Assembly (NCBI GenBank): GCA_015660995.1
Contig: JACTUC010000007.1
Span: 36,138-100,137 of the forward strand
Source: Candidatus Methanomethylicaceae archaeon
GTDB lineage: Archaea; Thermoproteota; Methanomethylicia; Methanomethylicales; Methanomethylicaceae
Length of the DNA: 64,000 bases
Direction of reading: 5' to 3'
The notes under the pieces are model-generated. The model was not told the origin of the DNA. It saw only the letters and a program-made list of their open reading frames with translations, and ran no database searches. A program made the translations under genes and the position numbers. This document shows positions 33,191 through 41,787 of this stretch, piece after piece; the first letter of the stretch is position 1; every line of letters begins with the position of its first letter.

Positions 33191-34330
33191 GTGATTTCAT
33201 CCATCTGGCGCATCAACATCGCGAGCATGCTCTTCTTCACGCTCGTTCAGCTTGTGGTGCCGCTGATACCCCAGTACGCCGTAGACATCGGCGCAGCGCC
33301 CATCCTCCTTGGTTTTGCAGTCGCCTGCGTATCCATAACCGCCATCTTCCTCAGGCCGGCATTCGGGGTGCTCAGCGACAAGGGCTCCAGGACCAAATTC
33401 ATGCTGCTCGGCCTTCTTCTTGCATCCGCCGCCTATGCTCTTCTTTTCTTCTCACAGAACATCTATTGGATCATGGTCGCAAGGCTGATCGAGGGAGCCG
33501 GCGTGGCTGCCTTCGTCCCATCCTCCATAGCTAGCGCCGTGGACAGCGCCCCGCCTGGCAAGCTGGGGGAGACCTTGGGCTGGAGGAGCCTCATGATTGG
33601 CCTCGGCTTCAGCATCGGTCCCGCCCTCAGCGGCGTAATCGCCCAACTGATAGGGTTCGTAGGGACATTCGGGTTAGCAGCCTTCTTCCTACTCTTCCTC
33701 ATACCCCTGGTGATCGTCAAGGACCCAAAAAGGTCAGTGCAGAAGAAGACAAGTTGGGAGGGTCTGGCAGAGAGGAACTTTCTCCTGGCCTTCTTTGGTG
33801 TTATAATGTATGCTATCGCGTGGATGGGCCTTTTGACATTCCTCACTGCGCTTCTCACAGAGCTCAATTACAGCCCCCTCCAAATAACCATCTTTGTCTC
33901 CATCGAGGCTGTTTCAAGCCTGGCACTGAGGATACTCGCCGGCAGAGCCGCAGACAGGAACCCCCGGGCGCTTACCTATGGCGGGCTACTGATAATATCC
34001 TTCTCCTTTTTCCTCGTTTACATGTTTGAAGTGCCGCCATTGCTGTATGTGGCAGCTGTGATCTTCGGCCTTGGGATAGGTATCTACATACCCAGCTCGC
34101 AAACCCTTGCCCTCACGAATGCACCCCTCCATAGCAGGGGCCTCCTCTCCAGCATCTACACGATGGGCAATGATGTAGGCATGCTCATCGGACCGACTGC
34201 ATTCGGGATAATCATCCAGCTCAGCGGCAGCTACCAAGATGCTTTTGCACTGGCGCCGATCCTCCCTTTCATAGCAGCATTGGTCATCTTTGCTCCCTCA
34301 CTGCTCTCCAAGATAAGACCAAAGAGTTAA
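33191..34330 (+). CDS. Major facilitator superfamily transporter
   Basis: The 379-residue protein has 12 predicted transmembrane segments and no large loop domains. Between helices 2 and 3 is the signature FGVLSDKGSRTKFMLLGLLL, the MFS motif A (G-x-x-x-D-K/R-x-G-x-R-K/R). A second-half counterpart occurs as RILAGRAADRNPRALTYGGLL. The substrate cannot be told; it could be a drug or sugar exporter. GTG 33191 is preceded by GGAAGGGG and is preferred over TTG 33176. It is divergent from orc1/cdc6 with 139 bases between. Confidence 0.87.
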   Translation: MISSIWRINIASMLFFTLVQLVVPLIPQYAVDIGAAPILLGFAVACVSITAIFLRPAFGVLSDKGSRTKFMLLGLLLASAAYALLFFSQNIYWIMVARLIEGAGVAAFVPSSIASAVDSAPPGKLGETLGWRSLMIGLGFSIGPALSGVIAQLIGFVGTFGLAAFFLLFLIPLVIVKDPKRSVQKKTSWEGLAERNFLLAFFGVIMYAIAWMGLLTFLTALLTELNYSPLQITIFVSIEAVSSLALRILAGRAADRNPRALTYGGLLIISFSFFLVYMFEVPPLLYVAAVIFGLGIGIYIPSSQTLALTNAPLHSRGLLSSIYTMGNDVGMLIGPTAFGIIIQLSGSYQDAFALAPILPFIAALVIFAPSLLSKIRPKS

Positions 34331-34373
34331 AGACGGATTGGCTCTATCAGTTGGTTGATGGTGTTCCTTCGAG

Positions 34374-35708
34374 ATGCTCACCCTCCGCTATCACAGGGGG
34401 ACTATCCTGAGCGGCGACGTGCGCCTTCCCCACTCCGTCTGGGACAAGTCCCTCGGCTCTTTCAGGGCCATGGCCCTCTATTATGTGGAAGCGCTTGAAT
34501 ACCTGCGAGAGAGCGCCATCCCATTCGATGATGAGGTCATGGACCCTCCTCCCTGCCCTCCAATGAAGTCCAGCTCCCATCCAAGGGAGTACCAGGTCGC
34601 AGCCCTCCAGGCATGGGTGAGCGCTGGGCGACGGGGTGTCGTGGTGATGCCCACCGGCTCTGGGAAGACCCACGTGGGTATACTGGCCGTAGTTGAGATC
34701 AACAAGCCGGTCCTCGTGGTCGTACCCACAATAGACCTCATGGATCAGTGGAAGCGCCGCCTGGAGTTATCCTTCTCACAGAAGGTAGGCGAATACGGTG
34801 GCGGCACCAACACGATCGCCCCCCTGACCGTGGCTACGTATGAGTCGGCTTACCTCCGCGCCGAAGAGATAGGGAACCTATTCCCGCTGGTCATATTTGA
34901 CGAGGTCCACCACCTCCCATCGCCTGGCTTCTCCCAGATAGCCGAGCTCTTTGCCTCCCCCTACAGGCTCGGCTTGACTGCCACATACGAGCGGGAGGAT
35001 GGGCTTCACAAGGACTTGCCACGGCTCGTCGGGGGCAAGGTCTTCGAAAGAAAAGTGGCGGACATGGCGGGGGACCACCTCTCTCCGTTCAGGATAGAAA
35101 AGGTGTATGTCGATCTGAACCCTGAAGAGGAGACGGTCTATCGAAGCAACATAACGACCTTCCGCCAGTATATTGCCAAGAACCATATCACCATGAGGAC
35201 GCCATGGGACTTCAAGCACCTGATAATGATCAGTGGGAGGAACCCCGAAGCTAGGGAGGCTCTCCTGGCCCGCAACCGCGCCATGGACGTAGCGCTCAAC
35301 TCCAATGCCAAGATCGAGGCCCTACGCAGGACAATCTCCGAGAACGAGGGTCGGAAGGCGCTGATATTCACGCAGCACAACCAACTGGTCTACAGGCTGA
35401 GCAAGGAGTTCCTCATACCGGCGATCACCCATAAGACGCCAAAGAATGAGCGGGCGGAGGCCCTGAACGCCTTCAGGGAAGGGCGATATAGGGTCCTCGT
35501 GACGTCCAAGGTCCTTGACGAAGGGATTGACGTTCCAGATGCCTCCCTTGGGGTGATCCTCAGCGGAACCGGCTCTAAAAGGGAGTTCGTCCAGAGGCTC
35601 GGTCGCCTCCTGAGGAAGGTGGAGGGCAAGGAGGCCAAGCTGATCGAGATAATCTCTAGGTCCACAGCCGAGACTAAGGTCAGCACAAGGCGGAGGGGCG
35701 ATCTCTGA
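34374..35708 (+). CDS. xpb: XPB-like superfamily 2 DNA helicase
   Basis: This 444-residue protein is the archaeal XPB, a 3'-5' helicase/translocase. It has an N-terminal damage-recognition-like segment, Walker A MPTGSGKTHVG near residue 96, DEVH (VIFDEVHHLPS) near residue 174, GLTATYERED near residue 199, motif V/VI VLVTSKVLDEGIDVP and QRLGRLLRK near residues 378 and 412. The thumb region is present. The gene overlaps the ATG of the Bax1 gene by 1 base. In archaea XPB works with the nuclease Bax1, and this pairing supports an excision repair-like role. Confidence 0.94.
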   Translation: MLTLRYHRGTILSGDVRLPHSVWDKSLGSFRAMALYYVEALEYLRESAIPFDDEVMDPPPCPPMKSSSHPREYQVAALQAWVSAGRRGVVVMPTGSGKTHVGILAVVEINKPVLVVVPTIDLMDQWKRRLELSFSQKVGEYGGGTNTIAPLTVATYESAYLRAEEIGNLFPLVIFDEVHHLPSPGFSQIAELFASPYRLGLTATYEREDGLHKDLPRLVGGKVFERKVADMAGDHLSPFRIEKVYVDLNPEEETVYRSNITTFRQYIAKNHITMRTPWDFKHLIMISGRNPEAREALLARNRAMDVALNSNAKIEALRRTISENEGRKALIFTQHNQLVYRLSKEFLIPAITHKTPKNERAEALNAFREGRYRVLVTSKVLDEGIDVPDASLGVILSGTGSKREFVQRLGRLLRKVEGKEAKLIEIISRSTAETKVSTRRRGDL

Positions 35709-37252
35709 TGCTGCCCTCCCAATTGCTCATTACCAGGAAGAATAGTGGGCAGATAAGACCTGCTTATGTGGCTGCTGACGAGGAGCACGTGAAGCTGGGG
35801 GAGAAGCTGATTGCCATTTACAATAACAGCATAGGAAAAAAGCGGTCCCAGATACTTAAAGAGGTCAGTTCACTCGAATATGGCCGCTTCAACTTCCGGT
35901 TGGTCAGGGGGCTCGCAACGCTGCTTGAAAGGCAGGCAACCTTCGTCGTTGACAGCCCGGTCGATCCCTATAAGCTAAGAAATGCGGTCTTTGCGAGGTC
36001 TAGGGGATTTGCATCTTCGGGGGAAGAGCGATCACGCATATTGGAATCGGTGGCCCGTGAATTCAACATTGCTCCAGGCGACGTGGAGAGATTTCTCTGG
36101 AACGACCTTGAGGATGAGCAGATCCTGAATGGATTTGCGCCAGTCCGACCCAAGGACCTCCTTGCATCATACAACCTCTCCCTCACCCAAACCCTGCTCT
36201 TCAAGGCCACATATATGGAATTCAAGGTCAAGCAGAACTGGAAGCGCATATTCCGCAACATAAAGCGCCTCGGCCTCATGTACTCCATCGAAAGGGACGA
36301 TGGCGGCTATCAGATATCTTTAGAGGGGCCCGTGGCACTGCTCAAGCTTACCGAGCGGTATGGCACCAACTTGGCTAAGCTGCTGCCAGAGATACTCGCT
36401 AGCGGGGAATGGATTTTGAGAGCCCAGATTGTCTCTCGCTGGCAGGAGGAGAGCAGGCTTTTGTCCTTCACCCTCGGGTCGTCCGAAGGTGTGCTTCTTC
36501 CATCCTTCCCGACCGACTTATCGGAGAATTATGACAGTTTGCTCGAGAGCAGCTTCGCCAACAGGTTTAACTCGATGGGAAGCAGGTGGAAGCTGCTAAG
36601 GGAACCAGAACCACTCCCCGCTGGCACCACGGTGATGATACCCGACTTCGCTTTCGTTCTCGGTCAAAGGCGCATCTTTCTGGAGATCGTGGGCTTCTGG
36701 ACTCCCGATTACCTCGCCAAGAAGCTCTCAAAGCTGCAGAAAATAGTGGGCGTTGACATCATAGTGGCGGTGGATTCAGGCCTAGGGATATCAAAAAAGG
36801 TACCGGGGAAGGTAATAGTCTTTGACGGCGAGGTGCCGCTCAAACCCATCCTGGAATACCTTGAAGCTGCAGAGAGGGTTAGCCTCGACTCAGAGGTAAA
36901 GCAGCTCTCCAGAATGCAGATTACAGTCGACGGCGATTTCGTGCCCTTGAACCGACTATCAGACTCTATGAAGATGTCAAAGGAAGCGCTTGTAATGGTA
37001 ATCAAGGAACACCCTATTCCAGGATACAGGCTGATCGGCGAATCTCTGATCAAGGAGGAAAAGCTGGAAGGGCTGAAAAGGGTCGTGTCAGGGGAGCACC
37101 TCCTCTCCTCGGTTGCATTAATACTTGAGCCCATGGGAATTAAGGACCCTTACCCGCTGCTGAATTACTTTGGCTACCAGGTGAAATGGAAAGGCATTAA
37201 CCCAGAATCTGCTAAAATTGTCAAGGAAAAAGTGAAAAAATCAACGATGTGA
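35708..37252 (+). CDS. bax1: Bax1 (DUF790), nuclease partner of XPB
   Basis: The 514-residue protein begins MLPSQLLITRKNSGQIRPAYV and contains the nuclease-like core with IPDFAFVLGQRRIFLEIVGFWTPDYLAKKLSKL near residue 317, matching the D..E.x.K-type site of DUF790 proteins. The E-I-V-G-F-W-T segment is the family signature. Bax1 binds XPB and cuts bubble DNA. The start codon overlaps the end of xpb by 1 base, and the end overlaps the convergent threonine synthase by 12 bases. Length is normal. Confidence 0.92.
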   Translation: MLPSQLLITRKNSGQIRPAYVAADEEHVKLGEKLIAIYNNSIGKKRSQILKEVSSLEYGRFNFRLVRGLATLLERQATFVVDSPVDPYKLRNAVFARSRGFASSGEERSRILESVAREFNIAPGDVERFLWNDLEDEQILNGFAPVRPKDLLASYNLSLTQTLLFKATYMEFKVKQNWKRIFRNIKRLGLMYSIERDDGGYQISLEGPVALLKLTERYGTNLAKLLPEILASGEWILRAQIVSRWQEESRLLSFTLGSSEGVLLPSFPTDLSENYDSLLESSFANRFNSMGSRWKLLREPEPLPAGTTVMIPDFAFVLGQRRIFLEIVGFWTPDYLAKKLSKLQKIVGVDIIVAVDSGLGISKKVPGKVIVFDGEVPLKPILEYLEAAERVSLDSEVKQLSRMQITVDGDFVPLNRLSDSMKMSKEALVMVIKEHPIPGYRLIGESLIKEEKLEGLKRVVSGEHLLSSVALILEPMGIKDPYPLLNYFGYQVKWKGINPESAKIVKEKVKKSTM

Positions 37253-38365
37253 AAGGCCAATTTTACCGAAAACAGCCGCCAAACTATCCGTGTTCTTCAT
37301 TCCAGTTCCGGTTATCGGCATCAACACCCTTCCTTTCAGCTCGTTCTCATTCTTTCTAAATGCTGCATAAACTGTGGCTGAGGTCGGCTCTGCCATGATG
37401 CCCATTCTGTACAGCTCCTTCATTGCGGGGGCAATCTCCTCGTCGGACACCATAAAGACGTCCCCTCCTGTTTCCCTGATGGCTTTCAGTATCTCATCCT
37501 TCCTCGGTGGGTCCTTGATCCTGCGCCCATCAGCCAGCCGGCTGCTTCTGCTGCTGGCTATCCTCCCGTGCAAGGCTTCGTATAAAGGAGCGCAACCTTC
37601 TCCTTGAACAGCATAAATCGATGGGAAGTTGTCCACGAGCCCTAAGCTCTCAAGGAACCTGAACCCGCCATAAATGCCCAATAGTATCGTCCCGCTGGCA
37701 ACAGGAACAACAACGGAGTCAACCCTGTAGCTGTTTTCATAGACCTCGTAGGCGATGGTCTTCATCCCCTCTATGTAGAAGGGATCCCACATGTGGCCTA
37801 TGTATACCTCCCCCATCTTCAGTTCACTCTTGGATCTGGCAGCAGCCTCGTCTCTGCTGCTGCACTCCACGACCTCGGCACCAAAGGCACTGATCAGCAT
37901 CTTCTTGACCCGAGGCGCATCCGATGGCACATAAATCCTTGCCTTAATGCCTGCTTTTGCAGAATAGGCCGCCGCAGCAATCCCTGCGTTCCCAGTCGAG
38001 TCCTCGACAACATACTTGGCTCCTGCCCCCTTTGCCCTCGTTACGCTAACCGAGGCACCCCTGTCCTTGAAGGCGCCAGTTGGCGAAATGTATTCAAGCT
38101 TTAGGCAGAGCTCGGTCTTTGGCTCTTTCCTCATGACCGTTGGGGTGCCCCCTTCCCCGAGAGTCACAGGGTCATTCGGAAGCGGGATCAACTTCCTGTA
38201 TCTCCATAGGCCGCGCATTCCCTTGTCAATGAATGAATCGAAGTCCCCCTTGGCAATATCTTCAGAGACGACCTCCAAGGTCCCCCCGCATGAAGAGCAC
38301 TTCCAAAGCGGCGCATCGATGTGGAATCTTCTGTTGCACCTTGTGCAAGAAAGGTGGTATTGCAT
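37241..38365 (-). CDS. thrC: Threonine synthase (PLP-dependent)
   Basis: The enzyme makes threonine from O-phosphohomoserine. It has an N-terminal zinc-ribbon-like segment (CTRC at 7-10, CSSC at 23-26), GEGGTP near residue 70, and PTGAFKDRGA with Lys100 as the Schiff-base lysine. The phosphate-binding loop DSTGNAGIAAAAYSA and PVASGTILLGIYGGF follow. The 374-residue length fits the archaeal type with the zinc-ribbon front. It converges on bax1 with a 12-base overlap at the 3' ends. Confidence 0.9.
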   Translation of the reverse strand: MQYHLSCTRCNRRFHIDAPLWKCSSCGGTLEVVSEDIAKGDFDSFIDKGMRGLWRYRKLIPLPNDPVTLGEGGTPTVMRKEPKTELCLKLEYISPTGAFKDRGASVSVTRAKGAGAKYVVEDSTGNAGIAAAAYSAKAGIKARIYVPSDAPRVKKMLISAFGAEVVECSSRDEAAARSKSELKMGEVYIGHMWDPFYIEGMKTIAYEVYENSYRVDSVVVPVASGTILLGIYGGFRFLESLGLVDNFPSIYAVQGEGCAPLYEALHGRIASSRSSRLADGRRIKDPPRKDEILKAIRETGGDVFMVSDEEIAPAMKELYRMGIMAEPTSATVYAAFRKNENELKGRVLMPITGTGMKNTDSLAAVFGKIGLSHR

Positions 38366-38423
38366 GCCCTTTATTCTCCCAGCTTGATTATTAGGGATTA
38401 ATCGTTAAATATTGGTGTTTGAG

Positions 38424-38498
38424 TGCTTCGGCCGGGATTCGAACCCGGGTCATTGGCTCGAAAGGCCAATATACTTGACCGGACTATACGACCGAAGC
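38424..38498 (-). tRNA. tRNA-Glu (TTC)
   Basis: On the minus strand, the acceptor GCTTCGG pairs with CCGAAGC. The anticodon stem TTGGC/GCCAA encloses loop C-T-T-T-C-G-A, giving anticodon TTC. The T-loop is GTTCGAATC. It has 75 bases and no intron. CCA is not encoded. Confidence 0.93.
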
Positions 38499-38580
38499 AC
38501 GGGTTTATCAAAACCGCATGCCTTTTTTAACCTTTTCCAGTAACCCCAGGACTCTTTTGTGAGATTCGCGAGGGGAGGGA

Positions 38581-39057
38581 TCACATGTACAATGAATCGC
38601 CTGCGGACTTGATCTTGCCAGAGTGCCTCTCAAGCAGCCAGACCACCATGGTGATGGATTTGTGGACGACAAGAATCGATTGCATTAACCTGTCCTTCGA
38701 GAGACCGTCGTGGAAGATCCCCCTTGCCTGCACAAAAACTTCCACGTTCTTCGCCTCGGGTTTTACCTGGAAAGCCCCCACCTCATTGTTCCTCAGGAGC
38801 ATCGACCTTACTTCCCAAAAAAAGTCCTCCCTGCTTTTCTCACTCATGCTCCTGAGAGTGACCATCTGTCCGTCGGTAAGGATAAGATTGGACCTTACCA
38901 TCACCACATCCTTGCTAATGTCCTTCACGACGTCAAGCGCTGCGCCTACTACCTTGATGCCGAAGTTGAAATAGGTGTCCGGATCAGCAACCTCCCTATA
39001 GAAGAAGCCCTCTTCCTTCAGCCAGCTTGAAACCTTCTTTTTAATATTCTCGCTCAA
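38581..39057 (-). CDS. DUF2299-like archaeal protein
   Basis: The 158-residue protein begins with VSSWLKEEGFFYREVADPDTYFNFGIK near residue 10 and continues with alternating strands and helices (VVMVRSNLILTDGQM near residue 50, a helix with SREDFFWEVRSMLLRNN, and a long C-terminal helix). The opening W-L-x-x-E-G..Y-x-F/H pattern is like the archaeal DUF2299 family, whose role is unknown. No metal or nucleotide motif is seen. It is between tRNA-Glu and tRNA-Leu genes, on the strand of tRNA-Glu, probably transcribed alone. Confidence 0.55.
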   Translation of the reverse strand: MSENIKKKVSSWLKEEGFFYREVADPDTYFNFGIKVVGAALDVVKDISKDVVMVRSNLILTDGQMVTLRSMSEKSREDFFWEVRSMLLRNNEVGAFQVKPEAKNVEVFVQARGIFHDGLSKDRLMQSILVVHKSITMVVWLLERHSGKIKSAGDSLYM

Positions 39058-39172
39058 TTTGATCCCTTAAAGTTATGCTCTGAAAAATAATATCTCTATC
39101 GGAGTAATGCCATCAAAGCGGATTTATTGAGAAAGATTAATAGAACAGGCAACAATCAAATTGTTTGGGCTT

Positions 39173-39257
39173 GCGGGGGTCGCCAAGTCAGGTCAAAGGC
39201 GCGAGGCTTAGGACCTCGTGGCGAAGGCCTTCGTGGGTTCAAATCCCACTCCCCGCA
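39173..39257 (+). tRNA. tRNA-Leu (TAG)
   Basis: The acceptor GCGGGGG pairs with TCCCCGC with one G-T pair. The D-arm holds CAAGTCAGGTCAAAG, the anticodon stem CGAGG/CCTCG encloses C-T-T-A-G-G-A, giving anticodon TAG. A long variable arm and T-loop GTTCAAATC follow. The bases after the discriminator A read CCA (39258-39260), so CCA may be genome-encoded here, though this could be chance. Confidence 0.94.
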
Positions 39258-39290
39258 CCATTGGTTAGAATGAGATTAGGAGGGAAATGC

Positions 39291-40214
39291 ATGCCGGAAT
39301 TTAGCCTTAGGGAACTTACAGAGAAACGAAAATTCCTCTTCTTTGGGGGAAAGGGCGGTGTCGGAAAAACGACCATGGCCGCGTCCACCGCCGTATGGCT
39401 CGCGGAGAAGGGATACAACACCCTGATCGTTGCTACAGACCCCACGGTGAGTCTCTCAGTGATATACGAACAGAAGATCAGTGAGACTCAGATCACAAAA
39501 ATAAACATGGTTAAGAACCTCTGCGGGTTGAACATCAACCCAAGGACAGCTGCAGGATACTTCCAAGCTAGGCTTGAGGGCATGGTTGCGAATTTCATAA
39601 CACTCTTTGGCAACGAGGTCATCAGCACACCCTGTGCGGAGGAGATGGCCGCATTCGATCAGTTTGTCACATTCCTCAACGACAAGGATTACGATCACGT
39701 GGTCTTCGACACCGCTCCAACTGGCCACAGCCTAAGAGAACTCTCAATGCCTTTTGACTGGTCCGGCTACATGGCAAACCAGATCAAAAACAAGAGAGAG
39801 CTGTCAGCCGTGATGGATGGCGCAGTCAACGACGAGAACATCCTCGAGAGCCTGCGGGTCGAGAAGGAGAGATATGACAACTCTGTGAAGGCGCTTTCCG
39901 ACCAAAGTATCTCCGCCTTCCAGCTCGTCCTCCTGCCGGAGAAGCTACCTATCGAGGAAACCGCCCGAGCCATCGTAGACCTAGCCCAGTTTAATATAAA
40001 CGTACAGACGCTAATAGTCAACGAGGTCATTCCCGCTGATGTCCTAAAGGGCAACTGGTTCCTTGAGAGGCGGAGAGCAACGCAAGACGCTTATCTCATG
40101 GAGATAGAAACAAGGTTCAAGGGCATCCCGAGGAAGGAAGTCCCGTTGCTCGAAACCGACGCCTTTGGGGTGAACAATCTGAGAAAGGTGGCGAGCATAC
40201 TCTATGAGCGCTAA
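39291..40214 (+). CDS. arsA: ArsA/Get3 family ATPase
   Basis: The 307-residue protein has the deviant P-loop FGGKGGVGKTTMAAS at residues 18-32, switch I region TDPTVSLSVIY, switch II DTAPTGHSLRELSMP, and a single ATPase domain as in Get3 and archaeal ArsA. Archaeal members may drive arsenite pumps or target tail-anchored proteins; sequence does not choose. The next gene, overlapping by 11 bases, is an ArsD-like thioredoxin-fold protein. ATG 39291 is preceded by AGGAGGG, so the larger frame that starts inside tRNA-Leu is rejected. Confidence 0.87.
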   Translation: MPEFSLRELTEKRKFLFFGGKGGVGKTTMAASTAVWLAEKGYNTLIVATDPTVSLSVIYEQKISETQITKINMVKNLCGLNINPRTAAGYFQARLEGMVANFITLFGNEVISTPCAEEMAAFDQFVTFLNDKDYDHVVFDTAPTGHSLRELSMPFDWSGYMANQIKNKRELSAVMDGAVNDENILESLRVEKERYDNSVKALSDQSISAFQLVLLPEKLPIEETARAIVDLAQFNINVQTLIVNEVIPADVLKGNWFLERRRATQDAYLMEIETRFKGIPRKEVPLLETDAFGVNNLRKVASILYER

Positions 40215-40548
40215 GAAGATGAACATAACAGTTCTGTCGCTGACCTGCTGCAACTCGAAGTTGGCAGCATACGACCAGCAGTACGCTTCGAAGATAAAAG
40301 AGGCTCTCACCAAGCTCAATCTCGACGCCAAATTGGAGGTCACATCGGCAACCGACGCTCTATTTGGTCTTAAGGTGCTTGATCCCAAGAAGATCTGGGA
40401 ACTATTCGACAAGTATGGCACTGCGATCGCCCCGGTCCTCTTCATCAACGGAGAAGTTACCTTGTACGGTGGTGTCCCCTCAGTTGATAGGCTCGTGGAG
40501 GTCATAGGCAAAGCAGCGAATAAAGAAGCCTCCTCCCCTCCCCCATAA
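40204..40548 (+). CDS. ArsD-like thioredoxin-fold protein
   Basis: The 114-residue protein has a beta-alpha-beta start (MNITVLSLTCCNSKLAAYDQQY), with a Cys-Cys pair at residues 15-16, and a thioredoxin-like C-terminal half (IAPVLFINGEVTLYGGVPSVDRLVEVIG), where the cis-Pro-containing I-A-P-V segment is typical. ArsD, an arsenite metallochaperone, works on ArsA and binds As(III) through vicinal cysteines; here the pair and the 11-base overlap with arsA point the same way. A redox role independent of arsenic is also possible. There is no CxxC motif. Confidence 0.6.
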   Translation: MSAKKMNITVLSLTCCNSKLAAYDQQYASKIKEALTKLNLDAKLEVTSATDALFGLKVLDPKKIWELFDKYGTAIAPVLFINGEVTLYGGVPSVDRLVEVIGKAANKEASSPPP

Positions 40549-40609
40549 TTTCTCTAGCTCCGTTAGGGTTAAATCGAGTTGGATCAGAGTTATTGCTAAG
40601 GTGTTTTGA

Positions 40610-41041
40610 ATGAAAATTCCTGAGAATGTTAAAGACTGCCTGAACAAGTCGCTCAAGGAGAGAAGGCTCGTTCTCGGTACAACCTCCAAAGCAGGTGTAC
40701 CCAACGCTGTCCCCATCGGCATACTGAAGTTCCACGACGACGAGACCCTGATAGTCATTGACAACTACTTCCTGAAAACTAGGGAGAACCTCAACAAGAA
40801 CCCGTTGGCAACCATCACATGCTGGAATATGGAGGAGAAGGATGGCAAGCTGATTCCCAAGGATGGCTTTCAGCTCAAGGGCAAGGCGAAGATAGAGGAT
40901 AGTGGCCCGCTTTACGATAAGATTAAGGCAGAGGTAAAGGCGAGCAATGCAAACCTTCCTGCAAAGGCTATTGTCTTGGTAAAGGTTGAAGAGATATACG
41001 ATGTAAAATCAGGTCCCAATGCTGGCAAAAAGGTACAATGA
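40610..41041 (+). CDS. Pyridoxamine 5'-phosphate oxidase-like flavin-binding protein
   Basis: The 143-residue protein has the split-barrel pattern: LGTTSKAGVPNAVPIGILKFHDDETLIVIDNYFLKTRENLNKNPLATITC, residues 22-71, which is the FMN or F420-binding core of the PPOX/FDOR superfamily. It contains GFQLKGKAKIED and an IVLVKVEEIYDV C-terminal strand. The cofactor (FMN, F420 or haem) is not decided. It lies downstream of the ArsA/ArsD-like pair on the same strand with a 61-base gap, so co-transcription is possible. Confidence 0.78.
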   Translation: MKIPENVKDCLNKSLKERRLVLGTTSKAGVPNAVPIGILKFHDDETLIVIDNYFLKTRENLNKNPLATITCWNMEEKDGKLIPKDGFQLKGKAKIEDSGPLYDKIKAEVKASNANLPAKAIVLVKVEEIYDVKSGPNAGKKVQ

Positions 41042-41168
41042 TATCAGCCATTGGGCCCAGATGACTGCGGACCATGCGAATCATGTTACCGGCATTTCAC
41101 TACTAGGCTAATCTCTTTGAAAAAAAGGGATCTAAATCCTTATTTCCCAATTTGGCATACTGTATCCC

Positions 41169-41531
41169 ATGCAAAACCCTTCTGAGGAATTCCGCAGGCG
41201 AACCGGGCACCGCTTTAACCAGATAATAAGAGCCCTCCCGAAGAGTGAGTCCGAAGCCGTTCCGATGGGCATCCTCTTGGAGAAGCTCAGCAAGTTCGGA
41301 TACAAGGAGAGCCTTGACCAGCTTGCGGTCGACGTCTCTGCACTTGTCAAGAGGGGGGAAGTGGCGTTCTCATTGGTGAGTGGAAAGGCCGTGTACTGGG
41401 TGCTCGGGAAAGGCATGTTCGAGACTAGGAAGAGAACTGCCCTGATAAAGCTCCACAACATGGAAATCACAGAGGAGGACCTCAAAGCCTTGGAAGGTTT
41501 GGCTCAGATAGGAAGGGAAAAGCTAGAATAA
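41169..41531 (+). CDS. Uncharacterised winged-helix-like protein
   Basis: The 120-residue protein is basic at the start (EEFRRRTGHRFNQIIRAL) and includes MGILLEKLSKFGYKESLDQLAVDVSALVKRGEVAFSLVSGKAVYWVLG, residues 33-80. That run of helix-helix-helix-strand-strand is like a winged helix, with the wing KRGEVAFSLVSGKAVYWV. A DNA-binding role is inferred from this pattern only. It lies between the PPOX gene and a ferredoxin on the plus strand. I recognise no family. Confidence 0.5.
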   Translation: MQNPSEEFRRRTGHRFNQIIRALPKSESEAVPMGILLEKLSKFGYKESLDQLAVDVSALVKRGEVAFSLVSGKAVYWVLGKGMFETRKRTALIKLHNMEITEEDLKALEGLAQIGREKLE

Positions 41532-41594
41532 TATCGTGCTAAGCTGGAAAACTTTATTAAAAAGCCTATGATTTTCTGAACAAGGTAATGAACT

Positions 41595-41777
41595 ATGGTA
41601 TCTGTTAAGGTCGATCACGAGAAATGCGACGGTGATGCAATCTGCGTCTCGATCTGTCCTGTTAGCGTCTTCGAGCTAAAGGACAACAAGGCGGTGCCGG
41701 TAAGGGAGCAGGACTGCATACTCTGCATGGCCTGCGTAGCGCAGTGCCCGACCCAGGCTATCGAGGTAAATGAATAG
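41595..41777 (+). CDS. 2x[4Fe-4S] ferredoxin
   Basis: The 60-residue protein has two cluster motifs: CDGDAICVSICPVSVFEL near residue 11 and CILCMACVAQCPTQAIEV near residue 41, each C..C..C...CP. The first motif has a longer spacing after its first cysteine (C-x4-C), which may bind a slightly different cluster. It carries electrons to unknown partners. An AAGGTAATG stretch lies before the start and a TTTTATTAAAAA element about 40 bases before. The 3' end is next to a T-run, and endonuclease III, itself a [4Fe-4S] protein, converges. Confidence 0.88.
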   Translation: MVSVKVDHEKCDGDAICVSICPVSVFELKDNKAVPVREQDCILCMACVAQCPTQAIEVNE

Positions 41778-41780
41778 CTG

Positions 41781-41787
41781 TTTTTTT
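41781..41787 (+). terminator. T-run between ferredoxin and endonuclease III genes
   Basis: Seven T residues directly follow the ferredoxin stop codon on the plus strand. Oligo-T tracts alone terminate archaeal transcription, so this probably ends the ferredoxin message. It overlaps the stop codon of the convergent nth gene. Confidence 0.4.
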
